In this document: piece after piece, positions 55,434-63,615 of the stretch | Layout: each line of letters opens with the position of its first letter | Numbering within the stretch: the first letter of the stretch is position 1 | Source of the DNA: Rhodobacterales bacterium HKCCSP123 | GTDB lineage: Bacteria > Pseudomonadota > Alphaproteobacteria > Rhodobacterales > Rhodobacteraceae | NCBI GenBank assembly: GCA_015689745.1 | Contig: WVSO01000001.1 | Location: 94,575-158,574, forward strand | Reading direction: 5' to 3' | Length of the DNA: 64,000 nucleotides | The notes under the pieces: model-generated | Told to the model about the DNA's origin: nothing | Seen by the model: the letters and a program-made list of their open reading frames with translations, nothing else | The model's database searches: none | Program-made: the position numbers and the translations under genes

Positions 55434-55774
55434 ATCTCGACCGCGCGGATCAGCTTGCGCTCGAGCACGCGGAGCACGGTCTTCAGGTCGTGGCCGCGTT
55501 TCAGGATGCGACCGTCCATGCCGATCACCGAGTACTGCCCCTGCTTCTCGCGCAGGCGCGGCCGCTTCTCGATCCGGTAGATCGGGTGTTCGGCGGTACG
55601 TCGGAAGATGGCGAAGATCGCCACGTCGCTCAGGTGCGAGATGCCGTAGTCGCGCCACTCTCCGGTGGCGACCATGCGCCCGTAGAGGCCGAGGATCACG
55701 CCAAGCTCCCTGCGGTCGAAGGCAACCTGTTCCGTGCGCGCGGCGGGCCCGTTGGGCTGGAAATGCATCACCAT
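55430..55774 (-). CDS. DUF2794 domain protein
   Basis: A 114-residue protein of the DUF2794 family, common in Rhodobacteraceae and other alphaproteobacteria. MHFQPNGPAARTEQVAFDRRELGVILGLYGRMVATGEWRDYGI and the conserved IFAIFRRTAEHPIYRIEKRP are characteristic. The start is M1 (55774) or M3 (55768); no clear Shine-Dalgarno helps. It overlaps the convergent NlpC/P60 gene by 4 bp at its 3' end. Function unknown. Confidence 0.85.
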   Translation of the reverse strand: MVMHFQPNGPAARTEQVAFDRRELGVILGLYGRMVATGEWRDYGISHLSDVAIFAIFRRTAEHPIYRIEKRPRLREKQGQYSVIGMDGRILKRGHDLKTVLRVLERKLIRAVEI

Positions 55775-55821
55775 GAAAGGATGGTGGGCGCGATGCGTGT
55801 GGAAATCAAGCGCGAACGGAT

Positions 55822-55845
55822 AAGGCCCCGCGTTGGCGGGGCCTT
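55822..55845 (-). terminator. Hairpin after ilvE
   Basis: AAGGCCCCGC, a GTTG loop and GCGGGGCCTT (plus-strand order) form a perfect 10-bp stem 28 bp after the ilvE stop. There is no T-run after it on the minus strand. It is also downstream on the opposite strand from DUF2794's start region, so a role there is not excluded. Confidence 0.6.
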
Positions 55846-55872
55846 CGGGCGGTCTCGAAACCGGGCGGAGCG

Positions 55873-56742
55873 TCAGGCGCGAACCTTGGCCTCGTAGGCC
55901 TCGGCCATGCCTCGGGTCATGGCGCCGACCTCGAAGGTGTAGTCGCCGATCTGACCGACCGGCGTGACCTCGGCGGCGGTGCCGGTGAGCCAGCACTGCT
56001 CGAACCCTTCCAGTTCCTCGGGCATGATGTGGCGCTCGTGAACGGCGATCTGACGCTCCTTCAGCATGCCGATGACCGTCTGGCGGGTGATCCCGTTCAG
56101 GAAGCAGTCGGCCAAGGGCGTGTGCACCTCGCCGTCCTTGACGAAGAAGATGTTTGCGCCGGTCGCCTCGGCCACGTAGCCGCGGTAATCCATGAACAGC
56201 GCGTCCGAGCAGCCCTTGGCCTCGGCCTCGTGCTTGGACATGGTGCAGATCATGTAGAGCCCCGCAGCCTTGGCATGAACCGGGATCGTCTCGGGCGAGG
56301 GGCGTTTCCAGCGGGCGATATCCAGCTTCGCGCCTTTCATCTTGGCATCGCCATAGTAGTTGCCCCAGCCCCAGGTCGCGACGGCCAGGCGAACGGGGTT
56401 GCGGGCGGAACTGACGCCCATGTCCTCGCCCGACCCGCGCCATGCGACGGCGCGGACATAGGCATCGGTCAGCCCGTTGGCCTTCATCACCTCGTACTTC
56501 GCTGCCTCGATCTCGTCGACGGTCCAGGGGATGTCGATGTCGAGCATCTTGCCCGAGGCAATGAGGCGCTCGGAATGGCGGCGGCTTTCGAAGATCTTGC
56601 CGTTATAGGCGCGCTCTCCTTCGAACACGGACGAGGCGTAGTGCATCGCGTGGGTCAGGATGTGCACGTTCGCATCGCGCCACTCCACCAGCTTGCCATC
56701 CATCCAGATCTTGCCGTCACGATCATCATAGGCTCCGGCCAT
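55873..56742 (-). CDS. ilvE: Branched-chain amino acid aminotransferase
   Basis: A fold-type IV PLP aminotransferase of 289 residues from the ATG at 56742. It makes leucine, isoleucine and valine from their keto acids. Family marks include DGKIWMDGKLVEWRDANVHILTHAMHYASSVFEGERAYNG, the PLP Lys in IPVHAKAAGLYM, EATGANIFFVKDGEVHTP and GITRQTVI. MAGAYDDRDG is the usual family start and has GAGGA upstream; an ATG at 56778 would add 12 residues (MEEPVNWTRIGP) without a ribosome-binding site. It is divergent from the petP-like regulator. Confidence 0.93.
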   Translation of the reverse strand: MAGAYDDRDGKIWMDGKLVEWRDANVHILTHAMHYASSVFEGERAYNGKIFESRRHSERLIASGKMLDIDIPWTVDEIEAAKYEVMKANGLTDAYVRAVAWRGSGEDMGVSSARNPVRLAVATWGWGNYYGDAKMKGAKLDIARWKRPSPETIPVHAKAAGLYMICTMSKHEAEAKGCSDALFMDYRGYVAEATGANIFFVKDGEVHTPLADCFLNGITRQTVIGMLKERQIAVHERHIMPEELEGFEQCWLTGTAAEVTPVGQIGDYTFEVGAMTRGMAEAYEAKVRA

Positions 56743-56778
56743 CGGTCCGATCCTCGTCCAGTTAACCGGCTCTTCCAT

Positions 56779-56932
56779 CCGGTTTGTTTTCGAAAGTTGC
56801 GCAAATTACGTCCGGATCGGGCATAAAGTTGCGCAAAACGCCCTCATCGCTAGCAATTGATTCTTGGAAAGTCAACAAGGCTGACATAAACTGCGCGAAA
56901 GGCCCGCCAGGGGTCCGAAGGAAGGGACAGAG
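56779..56932. promoter_or_regulatory. ilvE/petP-like divergent region with repeated TTGCGCAA boxes
   Basis: Two copies of the palindrome TTGCGCAA lie at 56797-56804 and 56829-56836, each preceded by AAAG and followed by A-rich bases, 32 bp apart (about three turns). A looser copy, CTGCGCGA, is at 56891-56898, 62 bp further on. They face both genes and are candidate operators for the MarR-type protein encoded here. Box one shares 12 bp with a box upstream of the DsrE-like gene. Confidence 0.6.
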
Positions 56933-57448
56933 ATGGCCGATCGCAACGCGGCGAACCTGATGGGACGCGGGGAAAGCCTGCTGTTCCTGACCGACGACCA
57001 GCTGCGCCGCGGGATCGAGGCGATGTTCTTCGCCTATCGCGGTTTCACCGCCGACCCCGACCGCATCTTGCAGGAATACGGCTATGGCCGCGCGCATCAC
57101 CGGGCGATCCATTTCATCAACCGCTCGCCTGGCACGACGGTCAACAACCTCCTGTCGATCCTCGGCGTCACCAAGCAATCGCTGAACCGGGTGTTGCGCA
57201 CGCTGGTCGAGGACGGCCTCGTCGACAGCCGGGTCGGCACACGCGACAAGCGCGAACGGCATCTCTACCTGACCGAGAAGGGCGCGGGCCTCGAGCGGGC
57301 GCTCTCGGAGGCGCAGCGCAACCGGATGCGCGATGCCTTCCGCGCCGCCGGGCCCGAGGCCGTCGCGGGGTTCCGTGCGGTGCTGGAGCAGATGATGGAC
57401 CCCGACATGAAGCGCCATTACCTCGATGGCGGGGACAGTTCGCGATGA
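56933..57448 (+). CDS. petP: MarR-family regulator, PetP-like
   Basis: A 171-residue winged-helix MarR protein: FINRSPGTTVNNLLSILGVTKQSLNRVLRTLVEDGLVDSRVGTRDKRERHLYLTEKG is the DNA-binding domain. Pairing with an OmpR-type response regulator by a 4-bp overlap matches the petPR arrangement known from Rhodobacter capsulatus, where PetP/PetR affect cytochrome bc1 expression. The start has AAGGAAGGGA upstream. Autoregulation through the TTGCGCAA boxes is an inference. Confidence 0.85.
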   Translation: MADRNAANLMGRGESLLFLTDDQLRRGIEAMFFAYRGFTADPDRILQEYGYGRAHHRAIHFINRSPGTTVNNLLSILGVTKQSLNRVLRTLVEDGLVDSRVGTRDKRERHLYLTEKGAGLERALSEAQRNRMRDAFRAAGPEAVAGFRAVLEQMMDPDMKRHYLDGGDSSR

Positions 57449-58158
57449 CGCAGGATATCGGCGCGCATCTGCTGATCGTCGATGACGACGAGCGCATCCG
57501 CGGCCTCTTGCAGAAGTTCCTGATGCGCAACGGCTTCATGGCGACCGTGGCGCGCGATGCGGCGCATGCGCGGCGGCTCCTGTCTGGGCTCGCGTTCGAC
57601 CTGATCGTGCTGGACGTGATGATGCCGGGCGAGGACGGGCTCAGCCTCTGCCGCGACCTGCGCGCCGGGAACGGGACGCCGATCCTGCTCCTGACGGCCA
57701 AGGGCGACCCTTCGGACAGGATCACAGGTCTGGAGGCCGGGGCGGACGATTACCTCGCCAAGCCCTTCGAGCCGAAGGAACTGTTGCTCAGGATCAACGC
57801 GATCCTGCGTCGGATGCCGAAACCGCAGGAAGAGGCGGAACTGCCCCAGGTCCTGCACCTGGGGCCGATCCGCTACGACCTGGAACGGGCCGAGATGTGG
57901 CACGGGACGCAGCCGGTGCGCCTGACGGCGACCGAGGCCGCCCTGATGCGGATCTTCACCGCCGCGCCGAATCGTCCGATCAGCCGGGCCGAACTCGTGA
58001 GCCTGTTGAACCGTGACAAGACCGGGGCCGAGCAGGTACAGGAGCGCGCCGTGGACGTGCAGATCACGCGGCTGCGCCGCAAGATCGAGGTGAACCCCAA
58101 GCAGCCGCGCTATTTGCAGACGGTGCGCGGGGCGGGCTACATGCTGGCACCGGACTGA
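57445..58158 (+). CDS. petR: OmpR-family response regulator, PetR-like
   Basis: A 237-residue response regulator. The receiver has acidic IVDDDERIRG (13-15), phospho-acceptor D57 in LIVLDVMMPGEDG, LLLTAKG and the Lys in LAKPFEPKEL. The C-terminal winged helix ends RAVDVQITRLRRKIEVNPKQPRYLQTVRGAGYMLAPD. No histidine kinase is next to it; the partner is a MarR-type gene, as in the R. capsulatus petPR pair. A kinase encoded elsewhere or phosphorylation-independent action are both possible. Confidence 0.9.
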   Translation: MTQDIGAHLLIVDDDERIRGLLQKFLMRNGFMATVARDAAHARRLLSGLAFDLIVLDVMMPGEDGLSLCRDLRAGNGTPILLLTAKGDPSDRITGLEAGADDYLAKPFEPKELLLRINAILRRMPKPQEEAELPQVLHLGPIRYDLERAEMWHGTQPVRLTATEAALMRIFTAAPNRPISRAELVSLLNRDKTGAEQVQERAVDVQITRLRRKIEVNPKQPRYLQTVRGAGYMLAPD

Positions 58159-58173
58159 CCTGAGGCAATTGCG

Positions 58174-59106
58174 ATGACACTGCTTGTGGAGAACCCCGCG
58201 GGGCTGGATCACGTGACGCCCGCGGGCCACCCGGAACGCATCGAGCGTCTGGAAGAGATCACCGAGGTGCTGTCGGTGCCCGAGTTCGACGCGCTCGACC
58301 GCATCGAGGCGCCGATGGCCGACGAGGCCACGCTGCTGCTGGGGCATCCGCAGCTGTATGTCGATGCCGTGCGGCGGCAGATCCCCGAAGCTGGCCAGAC
58401 CGCGCTCGACCCCGACACATGGGCCAGCCCCGGCTCGTGGGAGGCGGCGCTGAAGGGCGTGGGCGGCTGCATCGCTGCCGTCGATGCCGTTCTCGACGGG
58501 CGCGCGAACAACGCCTTCGTCGCCACGCGCCCGCCCGGCCACCATGCCGAGAAGACGCGCGCGATGGGGTTCTGCCTGTTCTCGACCATCGCCATCGCCG
58601 CGCGCCATGCGCTCGAGGTGCGGGGGCTGTCCCGCGTCGCCGTCGTCGACTTCGACGTCCACCACGGCAACGGCACGCAGGATGTGCTGTGGGACGAGCC
58701 CCGCGCGCTGTTCGTCTCCAGCCACCAGATGCCGCTTTACCCCGGCAGCGGGGCCGCCAGCGAACGCGGGGCGACGGACAACGTGATGAACGTGCCGCTC
58801 GCGCCCGGCACCGGCGGGGCCGAGATGCGCGCCGCCTACGAGGCGCGCGTTTTCCCGCGGCTGCGGGCCTGGGAGCCCGAGCTGATCCTGATTTCAGCCG
58901 GGTTCGACGCCCATGTCGACGATCCGCTCGCCAACCTGACCTGGACCGAGGAGGATTTCGCCTGGGTCACCCGGGGCCTTTGCGACATCGCCGACGAGCT
59001 GTGTGGCGGGCGCGTGGTCTCGACTCTCGAAGGCGGCTATGATCTGCCCGCATTGGCGGCCTCGGTCGCGGTACATGTGACGGAACTGAAGGAGCGGGGC
59101 GCATGA
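58174..59106 (+). CDS. Histone deacetylase family protein (acetylpolyamine amidohydrolase-like)
   Basis: A 310-residue zinc hydrolase of the arginase/deacetylase fold. The charge-relay His pair is in RPPGHHAEKTRAMGFCLF, the zinc ligands in VDFDVHHGNGTQD, and ISAGFDAHVDDPLANLTW gives the second Asp. The tail has STLEGGYDL with the conserved Gly-Gly-Tyr. Bacterial members deacetylate polyamines, acetoin or proteins; the substrate here is not known. GAGG precedes the ATG, and xseB overlaps its stop by 4 bp. Confidence 0.92.
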   Translation: MTLLVENPAGLDHVTPAGHPERIERLEEITEVLSVPEFDALDRIEAPMADEATLLLGHPQLYVDAVRRQIPEAGQTALDPDTWASPGSWEAALKGVGGCIAAVDAVLDGRANNAFVATRPPGHHAEKTRAMGFCLFSTIAIAARHALEVRGLSRVAVVDFDVHHGNGTQDVLWDEPRALFVSSHQMPLYPGSGAASERGATDNVMNVPLAPGTGGAEMRAAYEARVFPRLRAWEPELILISAGFDAHVDDPLANLTWTEEDFAWVTRGLCDIADELCGGRVVSTLEGGYDLPALAASVAVHVTELKERGA

Positions 59107-59348
59107 GCGACGGCAAACCCATCGGCGAGATGAGCTTCGAAGAGGCGATCAAGGCGCTGGAGCAGGTGGTGACAGCGCTCGACCGCGGCGATGTCGCGCT
59201 GGAAGAGTCGATCACGCTTTACGAACGCGGCGCGGCGCTCAAGGCCCGCTGCGAGGCGAAGCTGAAGGAAGCCGAGGAGAAGGTCGCCCAGATCACGCTT
59301 GACGCGAGTGGCCAGCCCACGGGCAGTACTCCGGTCGAAGGTCTCTGA
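59103..59348 (+). CDS. xseB: Exodeoxyribonuclease VII small subunit
   Basis: An 81-residue helical subunit that binds XseA. FEEAIKALEQVVTALDRGDVALEESITLYERGAALKARCEAKLKEAEEKV is the complete family pattern. It overlaps the deacetylase gene by 4 bp and precedes ispA with a 3-bp gap; the xseB-ispA-dxs order is conserved in many proteobacteria. xseA is not in the window. Confidence 0.95.
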   Translation: MSDGKPIGEMSFEEAIKALEQVVTALDRGDVALEESITLYERGAALKARCEAKLKEAEEKVAQITLDASGQPTGSTPVEGL

Positions 59349-59351
59349 CAG

Positions 59352-60218
59352 GTGTTCCAGCAGGCGCTCGGCGCGGCCCAGGGGGCGATTTCCGCGTTTC
59401 TTGCAGAGGAACTTGCGCGGTTCGGAGGGGATCGCGTGGCCGAGGGGATGCGCTACGCCACCGATGGCGGCAAGCGGCTGCGCGGGTTCCTTGCGCTGGA
59501 AACGGCGGGGCTGTTCGATGTGGCCCCCGGTCAGGCGCTGTTCGCGGCGGGGGCGGTCGAATGCCTGCACGCCTATTCCCTTGTCCATGACGACCTGCCC
59601 TGCATGGATGACGACGACCTGCGCCGGGGGCGGCCCACGGTCCATGTGAAATGGGACGAGGCGACCGCCGTTCTGGTGGGCGACGCGCTGCAAACCTTCG
59701 CCTTCGAGCTTCTGGCCGATCCCCGCGCGGGGGACGATGCGCAGCGCGTGGCGCTGGTGGCCTCGCTCGCCCGTGCCTCGGGCGCGCAGGGGATGGTGCT
59801 GGGTCAGGCGCAGGACATCGCCGCCGAGACCGCTGCCGCCCCGCTGACACTGGCGCAGATCACGGAGTTGCAGGGCAACAAGACCGGCCGCCTGATCGAA
59901 TGGCCAGCCGAGGCGGGCGCGATCCTTGGCCGGGCCGACCCCGCGCCGCTGCGCAGTTACGCGCGGGCCATCGGGCTGGCGTTCCAGATCGCCGATGACA
60001 TCCTCGACGTGGAGGGGGATGCGGCCACCGCCGGCAAGGCGTTGCAGAAGGATGCCGAGGCGGGCAAGGCGACCTTCGTCTCGCTGCTGGGTCTGGCCGG
60101 GGCCAAGGCGCGCGCCGCCGAGCTGGTGGAGGAGGCCGAAGCGGCGCTCTCGCCCTATGGCAAAAGGGCGCATAACCTCGCCGCGCTGGCGCGTTACATC
60201 ATCGACCGTGACAAGTAA
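59352..60218 (+). CDS. ispA: Polyprenyl synthetase (farnesyl/geranylgeranyl diphosphate synthase)
   Basis: A 288-residue trans-prenyltransferase making farnesyl (or longer) diphosphate for quinones, carotenoids and undecaprenyl. The first Asp-rich motif is in LVHDDLPCMDDDDLRRGRPTVH and the second in FQIADDILDVEGD. The GTG start (59352) lies 3 bp after xseB. Product length is not clear from the residues before DDxxD, so FPP is the default call. It is between xseB and dxs, matching isoprenoid neighbours. Confidence 0.92.
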   Translation: MFQQALGAAQGAISAFLAEELARFGGDRVAEGMRYATDGGKRLRGFLALETAGLFDVAPGQALFAAGAVECLHAYSLVHDDLPCMDDDDLRRGRPTVHVKWDEATAVLVGDALQTFAFELLADPRAGDDAQRVALVASLARASGAQGMVLGQAQDIAAETAAAPLTLAQITELQGNKTGRLIEWPAEAGAILGRADPAPLRSYARAIGLAFQIADDILDVEGDAATAGKALQKDAEAGKATFVSLLGLAGAKARAAELVEEAEAALSPYGKRAHNLAALARYIIDRDK

Positions 60219-60239
60219 GCCCGGAAGGAGGTCGCAGAC

Positions 60240-62159
60240 ATGACCGACCGCCCCAGCACGCCGCTTCTGGATCGCGTGGCCTCGCCCGCCGATCTCAAGC
60301 GCTTCACCGACACCGAGCTGCGCCGCCTCGCCGACGAGCTGCGGGCGGAAACCATCTGGTCGGTCAGCCGGACCGGCGGCCATTTCGGCGCGGGCCTTGG
60401 CGTGGTGGAAATGACGGTGGCGATCCATGCCGTCTTCGACACGCCCCGCGACAAGCTGATCTGGGACGTGAGCCACCAGTGCTACCCCCACAAGATCCTG
60501 ACCGGCCGCCGCGACCGGATGGAGACGATCCGCCAGAAGGACGGGCTATCGGGCTTCACCAAGCGGTCGGAGTCGCCCTATGACCCGTTCGGCGCGGCGC
60601 ATTCTTCTACAAGTATCTCCGCGGCCCTCGGCTTTGCCGTCGCGCGCGACCTTGGCGGCGACTGCGACACCGGGCATGGCGACGCCATCGCCGTGATCGG
60701 CGACGGTGCGCTCTCGGGCGGCATGGCCTACGAGGCGATGAACAACGCGGGCCATTTGGGCAAGCGGCTGATCGTGATCCTGAACGACAACGAGATGTCC
60801 ATCGCACCGCCCACGGGGGCGATGTCCTCCTACCTGTCGCGGCTCTATGCCGGTGCGCCCTTCCAGGAGCTGAAGGCCGCGGCCAAGGGCGCGGTCTCGC
60901 TTCTGCCCGAACCCTTCCAGGAGGGCGCGCGCCGCGCCAAGGAGCTGCTGAAGGCCGCGACCGTGGGCGGCACGCTGTTCGAGGAGCTGGGCTTTTCCTA
61001 TGTCGGCCCCATCGACGGGCATGACATGGAGCAGCTTCTGGCGATCCTGCGCACCGTCAAGGCGCGCGCCGACGGGCCGATCCTGATCCACGCGATCACC
61101 AAGAAGGGCAAGGGCTACGCCGAGCATCGCCCCGACCGGGGCCACGCGACGGCGAAATTCGACATCCGCACGGGCGAGCAGAAGAAAGCCCCCTCGAACG
61201 CGCCGAGCTACACCAAGGTCTTCGCGCAATCGCTGATCAAGGAGGCGGAACTCGACCCCAGGATCACCGCCGTGACCGCCGCGATGCCGGATGGCACGGG
61301 CCTCGATATCTTCGGCGCGCGCTTCCCGGAGCGCACCTTCGACGTGGGGATCGCGGAACAGCACGCCGTCACCTTTTGCGCGGGCATGGCCGCGGGCGGG
61401 CTGAAGCCCTTTGCCGCGATCTATTCCACCTTCCTGCAGCGCGGCTATGACCAGGTGGTGCATGACGTGGCGATCCAGCGCCTTCCGGTGCGCTTCGCCA
61501 TCGACCGCGCCGGGCTGGTGGGCGCTGATGGCGCGACCCACGCGGGAAGTTACGACATTGCCTTTCTCGCCAACCTGCCCGGTTTCGTCGTCATGGCCGC
61601 CTCGGACGAGGCGGAACTGATGCACATGGTCCGCACCGCCGTGGCGATCGACGACCGCCCCTCGGCCTTCCGCTTCCCGCGCGGCGAGGGGGTGGGCGTC
61701 GAACTTCCCGAGCGGGGCGAGGTGCTGGAGATCGGCCGCGGCCGCATGATCGCCGAGGGCAACCGGGTTGCCATCCTGAACTTCGGCGCGCGGCTGAAGG
61801 AGGTGCAGGAGGCCGCCGAGGCGCTGGCACAGAAGGGCATCACCCCCACCATCGCCGACGCGCGCTTCGCCAAGCCGCTCGACCGCGACCTGATCCTGCA
61901 GCTGGCCCGCCACCACGAGGCGCTGATCACGCTGGAGGAGGGCGCCGTGGGCGGCTTCGGCTCCCATGTCGCGCATCTGCTGGCCGAGGAAGGGGTGTTC
62001 GACAGCGGGCTGAAGTATCGCTCGATGGTCCTGCCCGACATCTTCATCGACCAGGCCAGTCCGCAGGACATGTATACGGTCGCCCGGATGAACGCGGGAG
62101 ATATCGAGGCGAGAGTGCTGGACGTGCTGGGCATCGCACGGATGGAACGGCGCGCCTGA
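60240..62159 (+). CDS. dxs: 1-deoxy-D-xylulose-5-phosphate synthase
   Basis: A 639-residue thiamine-diphosphate enzyme joining pyruvate and glyceraldehyde-3-phosphate at the head of the MEP isoprenoid pathway. Marks are [24 protein letters not shown], the ThDP motif [18 protein letters not shown] with [32 protein letters not shown] and [18 protein letters not shown]. Length is normal. GGAGG lies before the ATG. It follows ispA by 21 bp, so both ends of the isoprenoid route are in one operon. Confidence 0.97.
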   Translation: MTDRPSTPLLDRVASPADLKRFTDTELRRLADELRAETIWSVSRTGGHFGAGLGVVEMTVAIHAVFDTPRDKLIWDVSHQCYPHKILTGRRDRMETIRQKDGLSGFTKRSESPYDPFGAAHSSTSISAALGFAVARDLGGDCDTGHGDAIAVIGDGALSGGMAYEAMNNAGHLGKRLIVILNDNEMSIAPPTGAMSSYLSRLYAGAPFQELKAAAKGAVSLLPEPFQEGARRAKELLKAATVGGTLFEELGFSYVGPIDGHDMEQLLAILRTVKARADGPILIHAITKKGKGYAEHRPDRGHATAKFDIRTGEQKKAPSNAPSYTKVFAQSLIKEAELDPRITAVTAAMPDGTGLDIFGARFPERTFDVGIAEQHAVTFCAGMAAGGLKPFAAIYSTFLQRGYDQVVHDVAIQRLPVRFAIDRAGLVGADGATHAGSYDIAFLANLPGFVVMAASDEAELMHMVRTAVAIDDRPSAFRFPRGEGVGVELPERGEVLEIGRGRMIAEGNRVAILNFGARLKEVQEAAEALAQKGITPTIADARFAKPLDRDLILQLARHHEALITLEEGAVGGFGSHVAHLLAEEGVFDSGLKYRSMVLPDIFIDQASPQDMYTVARMNAGDIEARVLDVLGIARMERRA

Positions 62160-62266
62160 GGGAGGCAACGTTGCGCGGCTGCACCACATGCCGGACTGTC
62201 TCCGGTCCGTCGTGACAACCGGACGCAACACGGCTATCTGGGGGGTATTGTCACGGAGGATTTCTC

Positions 62267-62779
62267 ATGGACGGGACGCTCGGTGTAATTGCCCTGATCA
62301 TCGGATTGACGGACATGGGGCTGAACCACTGCGCGACGGGCTGCGTGGCGCCCAACAGCGTCGACAGCCGCATCGCGATATCGGGTGGCAGCGTGCTCTT
62401 CCAGGAGAACAGCATCGGCGAAGAGATCTACCTGCGCTACGATGCCGGCACCGCTTATGGCCCCTTCCAGCCCTCGGTCGGCATCTCGGCCACGTCGAAC
62501 GGCGATATCTGGGTCGGCGCGGGTGCGGTCTGGACCACGTACTTTCCCGGTGACGACCTGTTCATCCAGTTCCATATCATGCCCGGCCTCTATGCGCTGG
62601 GTGACGGCCCCGACCTTGGCCACGAGATCCAGTTCCGCTCGGGTTTCGAGATCGGGTACGAGGCCAACAACGGCTGGCGTTGGGGGATTTCCTACGACCA
62701 CCGGTCGAATGCGGACATCGGGGCCCTCAATCCAGGCATGGAAACGCTCCACCTCCGGCTGAGCATTCCGCTGGATTGA
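62267..62779 (+). CDS. PagL-like acyloxyacyl hydrolase (lipid A 3-O-deacylase)
   Basis: A 170-residue beta-barrel-type protein with the PagL C-terminal motif. Catalytic residues map to H145 and S147 in YDHRSNADIG and E159 in NPGMETLHL; the Ser-Glu spacing of 12 equals that of PagL (S128, E140). Alternating beta-strands (LRYDAGTAYGPFQPSVGISA, IWVGAGAVWT, HEIQFRSGFEIGYEANNGWRWGISY) fit the outer-membrane barrel. The start of 20 residues is only weakly signal-like, and a cleavage site is not clear. GGAGG lies before the ATG. It would remove the 3-O-acyl chain of lipid A. Confidence 0.8.
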   Translation: MDGTLGVIALIIGLTDMGLNHCATGCVAPNSVDSRIAISGGSVLFQENSIGEEIYLRYDAGTAYGPFQPSVGISATSNGDIWVGAGAVWTTYFPGDDLFIQFHIMPGLYALGDGPDLGHEIQFRSGFEIGYEANNGWRWGISYDHRSNADIGALNPGMETLHLRLSIPLD

Positions 62780-62810
62780 TGGGACGGTGTTGTGGGCAGC
62801 CTTGCCCACC

Positions 62811-63605
62811 CTACGACCTGTCCAACCGCTCCTCGATCTTCCGCAAGCGCTCCAGAACCTCGTCGCGGTAGGCGTCGGTTGCCGCGTTCGACTCCTCGGC
62901 ATGGGCGTCCTGCATCGAGTTCACGATCAGACCCACCAGCAGGTTCACCACGGCGAAGGTGGTGACCATGATGAAGGGCACGAAGAAGACCCAGGCATAG
63001 GGGTAGACCTCGAGCACGGGGCGGACGATGCCCATCGACCAGCTTTCCAGCGTCATGACCTGGAAGAGCGTGTAGAGCGATGCCCCGATCGAGCCGAACC
63101 ACTCGGGGAAGCTGGCGGCGAACAGCTTCGTCGCCATGACTGCGCCGATGTAGAAGATGATCCCCATCAGGAGGAACACGCTGCCCATGCCCGGCAGGGC
63201 GGTGATGAAGCCCTCGACCACACGGCGAAGGCGCGGCGCGGCCGAGATCACGCGCAGGACCCGCAGGATGCGCAGCGCGCGCAGCACCGACAGGCCCTGC
63301 GCCGCAGGCACCAGCGCGATGCCGACGATCACGAAATCGAACAGGTTCCAGCCCGAGCGGAAGAAGCGCCCGCCATGGGCCATCAGCTTCAGCGCGATCT
63401 CGATCACGAAGATCGTCAGGCAGGCGCGGTCGAACGCGACGATGAGCGGACCCGCCGCCTCCATGATGCCGGGCGAGGTTTCCATCCCGAGGATCACGGC
63501 GTTGAACAGGATCACGCCGATGATGGTGTTGCGCACCGACGGGCGGTCCAGCCACTCGGCCAGACGCGTCCGGAACCCCTGCGCGGGGGAAACACTGTCA
63601 CTCAT
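62811..63605 (-). CDS. Voltage-gated sodium channel of the NaChBac type
   Basis: A 264-residue single-domain ion channel subunit that forms homotetramers. Helices S1-S4 end with the S4 gating segment VLRALRILRVLRVISAAPRLRRVV, with Arg every third residue. The pore selectivity filter TLESWS (185-190) is that of bacterial Na+ channels such as NavSp1 from Ruegeria. S6 (FVPFIMVTTFAVVNLLVGLIVNSM) and a C-terminal coiled-coil (YRDEVLERLRKIEERLDRS) complete it. It may shape membrane potential or motility. Confidence 0.95.
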   Translation of the reverse strand: MSDSVSPAQGFRTRLAEWLDRPSVRNTIIGVILFNAVILGMETSPGIMEAAGPLIVAFDRACLTIFVIEIALKLMAHGGRFFRSGWNLFDFVIVGIALVPAAQGLSVLRALRILRVLRVISAAPRLRRVVEGFITALPGMGSVFLLMGIIFYIGAVMATKLFAASFPEWFGSIGASLYTLFQVMTLESWSMGIVRPVLEVYPYAWVFFVPFIMVTTFAVVNLLVGLIVNSMQDAHAEESNAATDAYRDEVLERLRKIEERLDRS

Positions 63606-63615
63606 GCGCGCTCCC

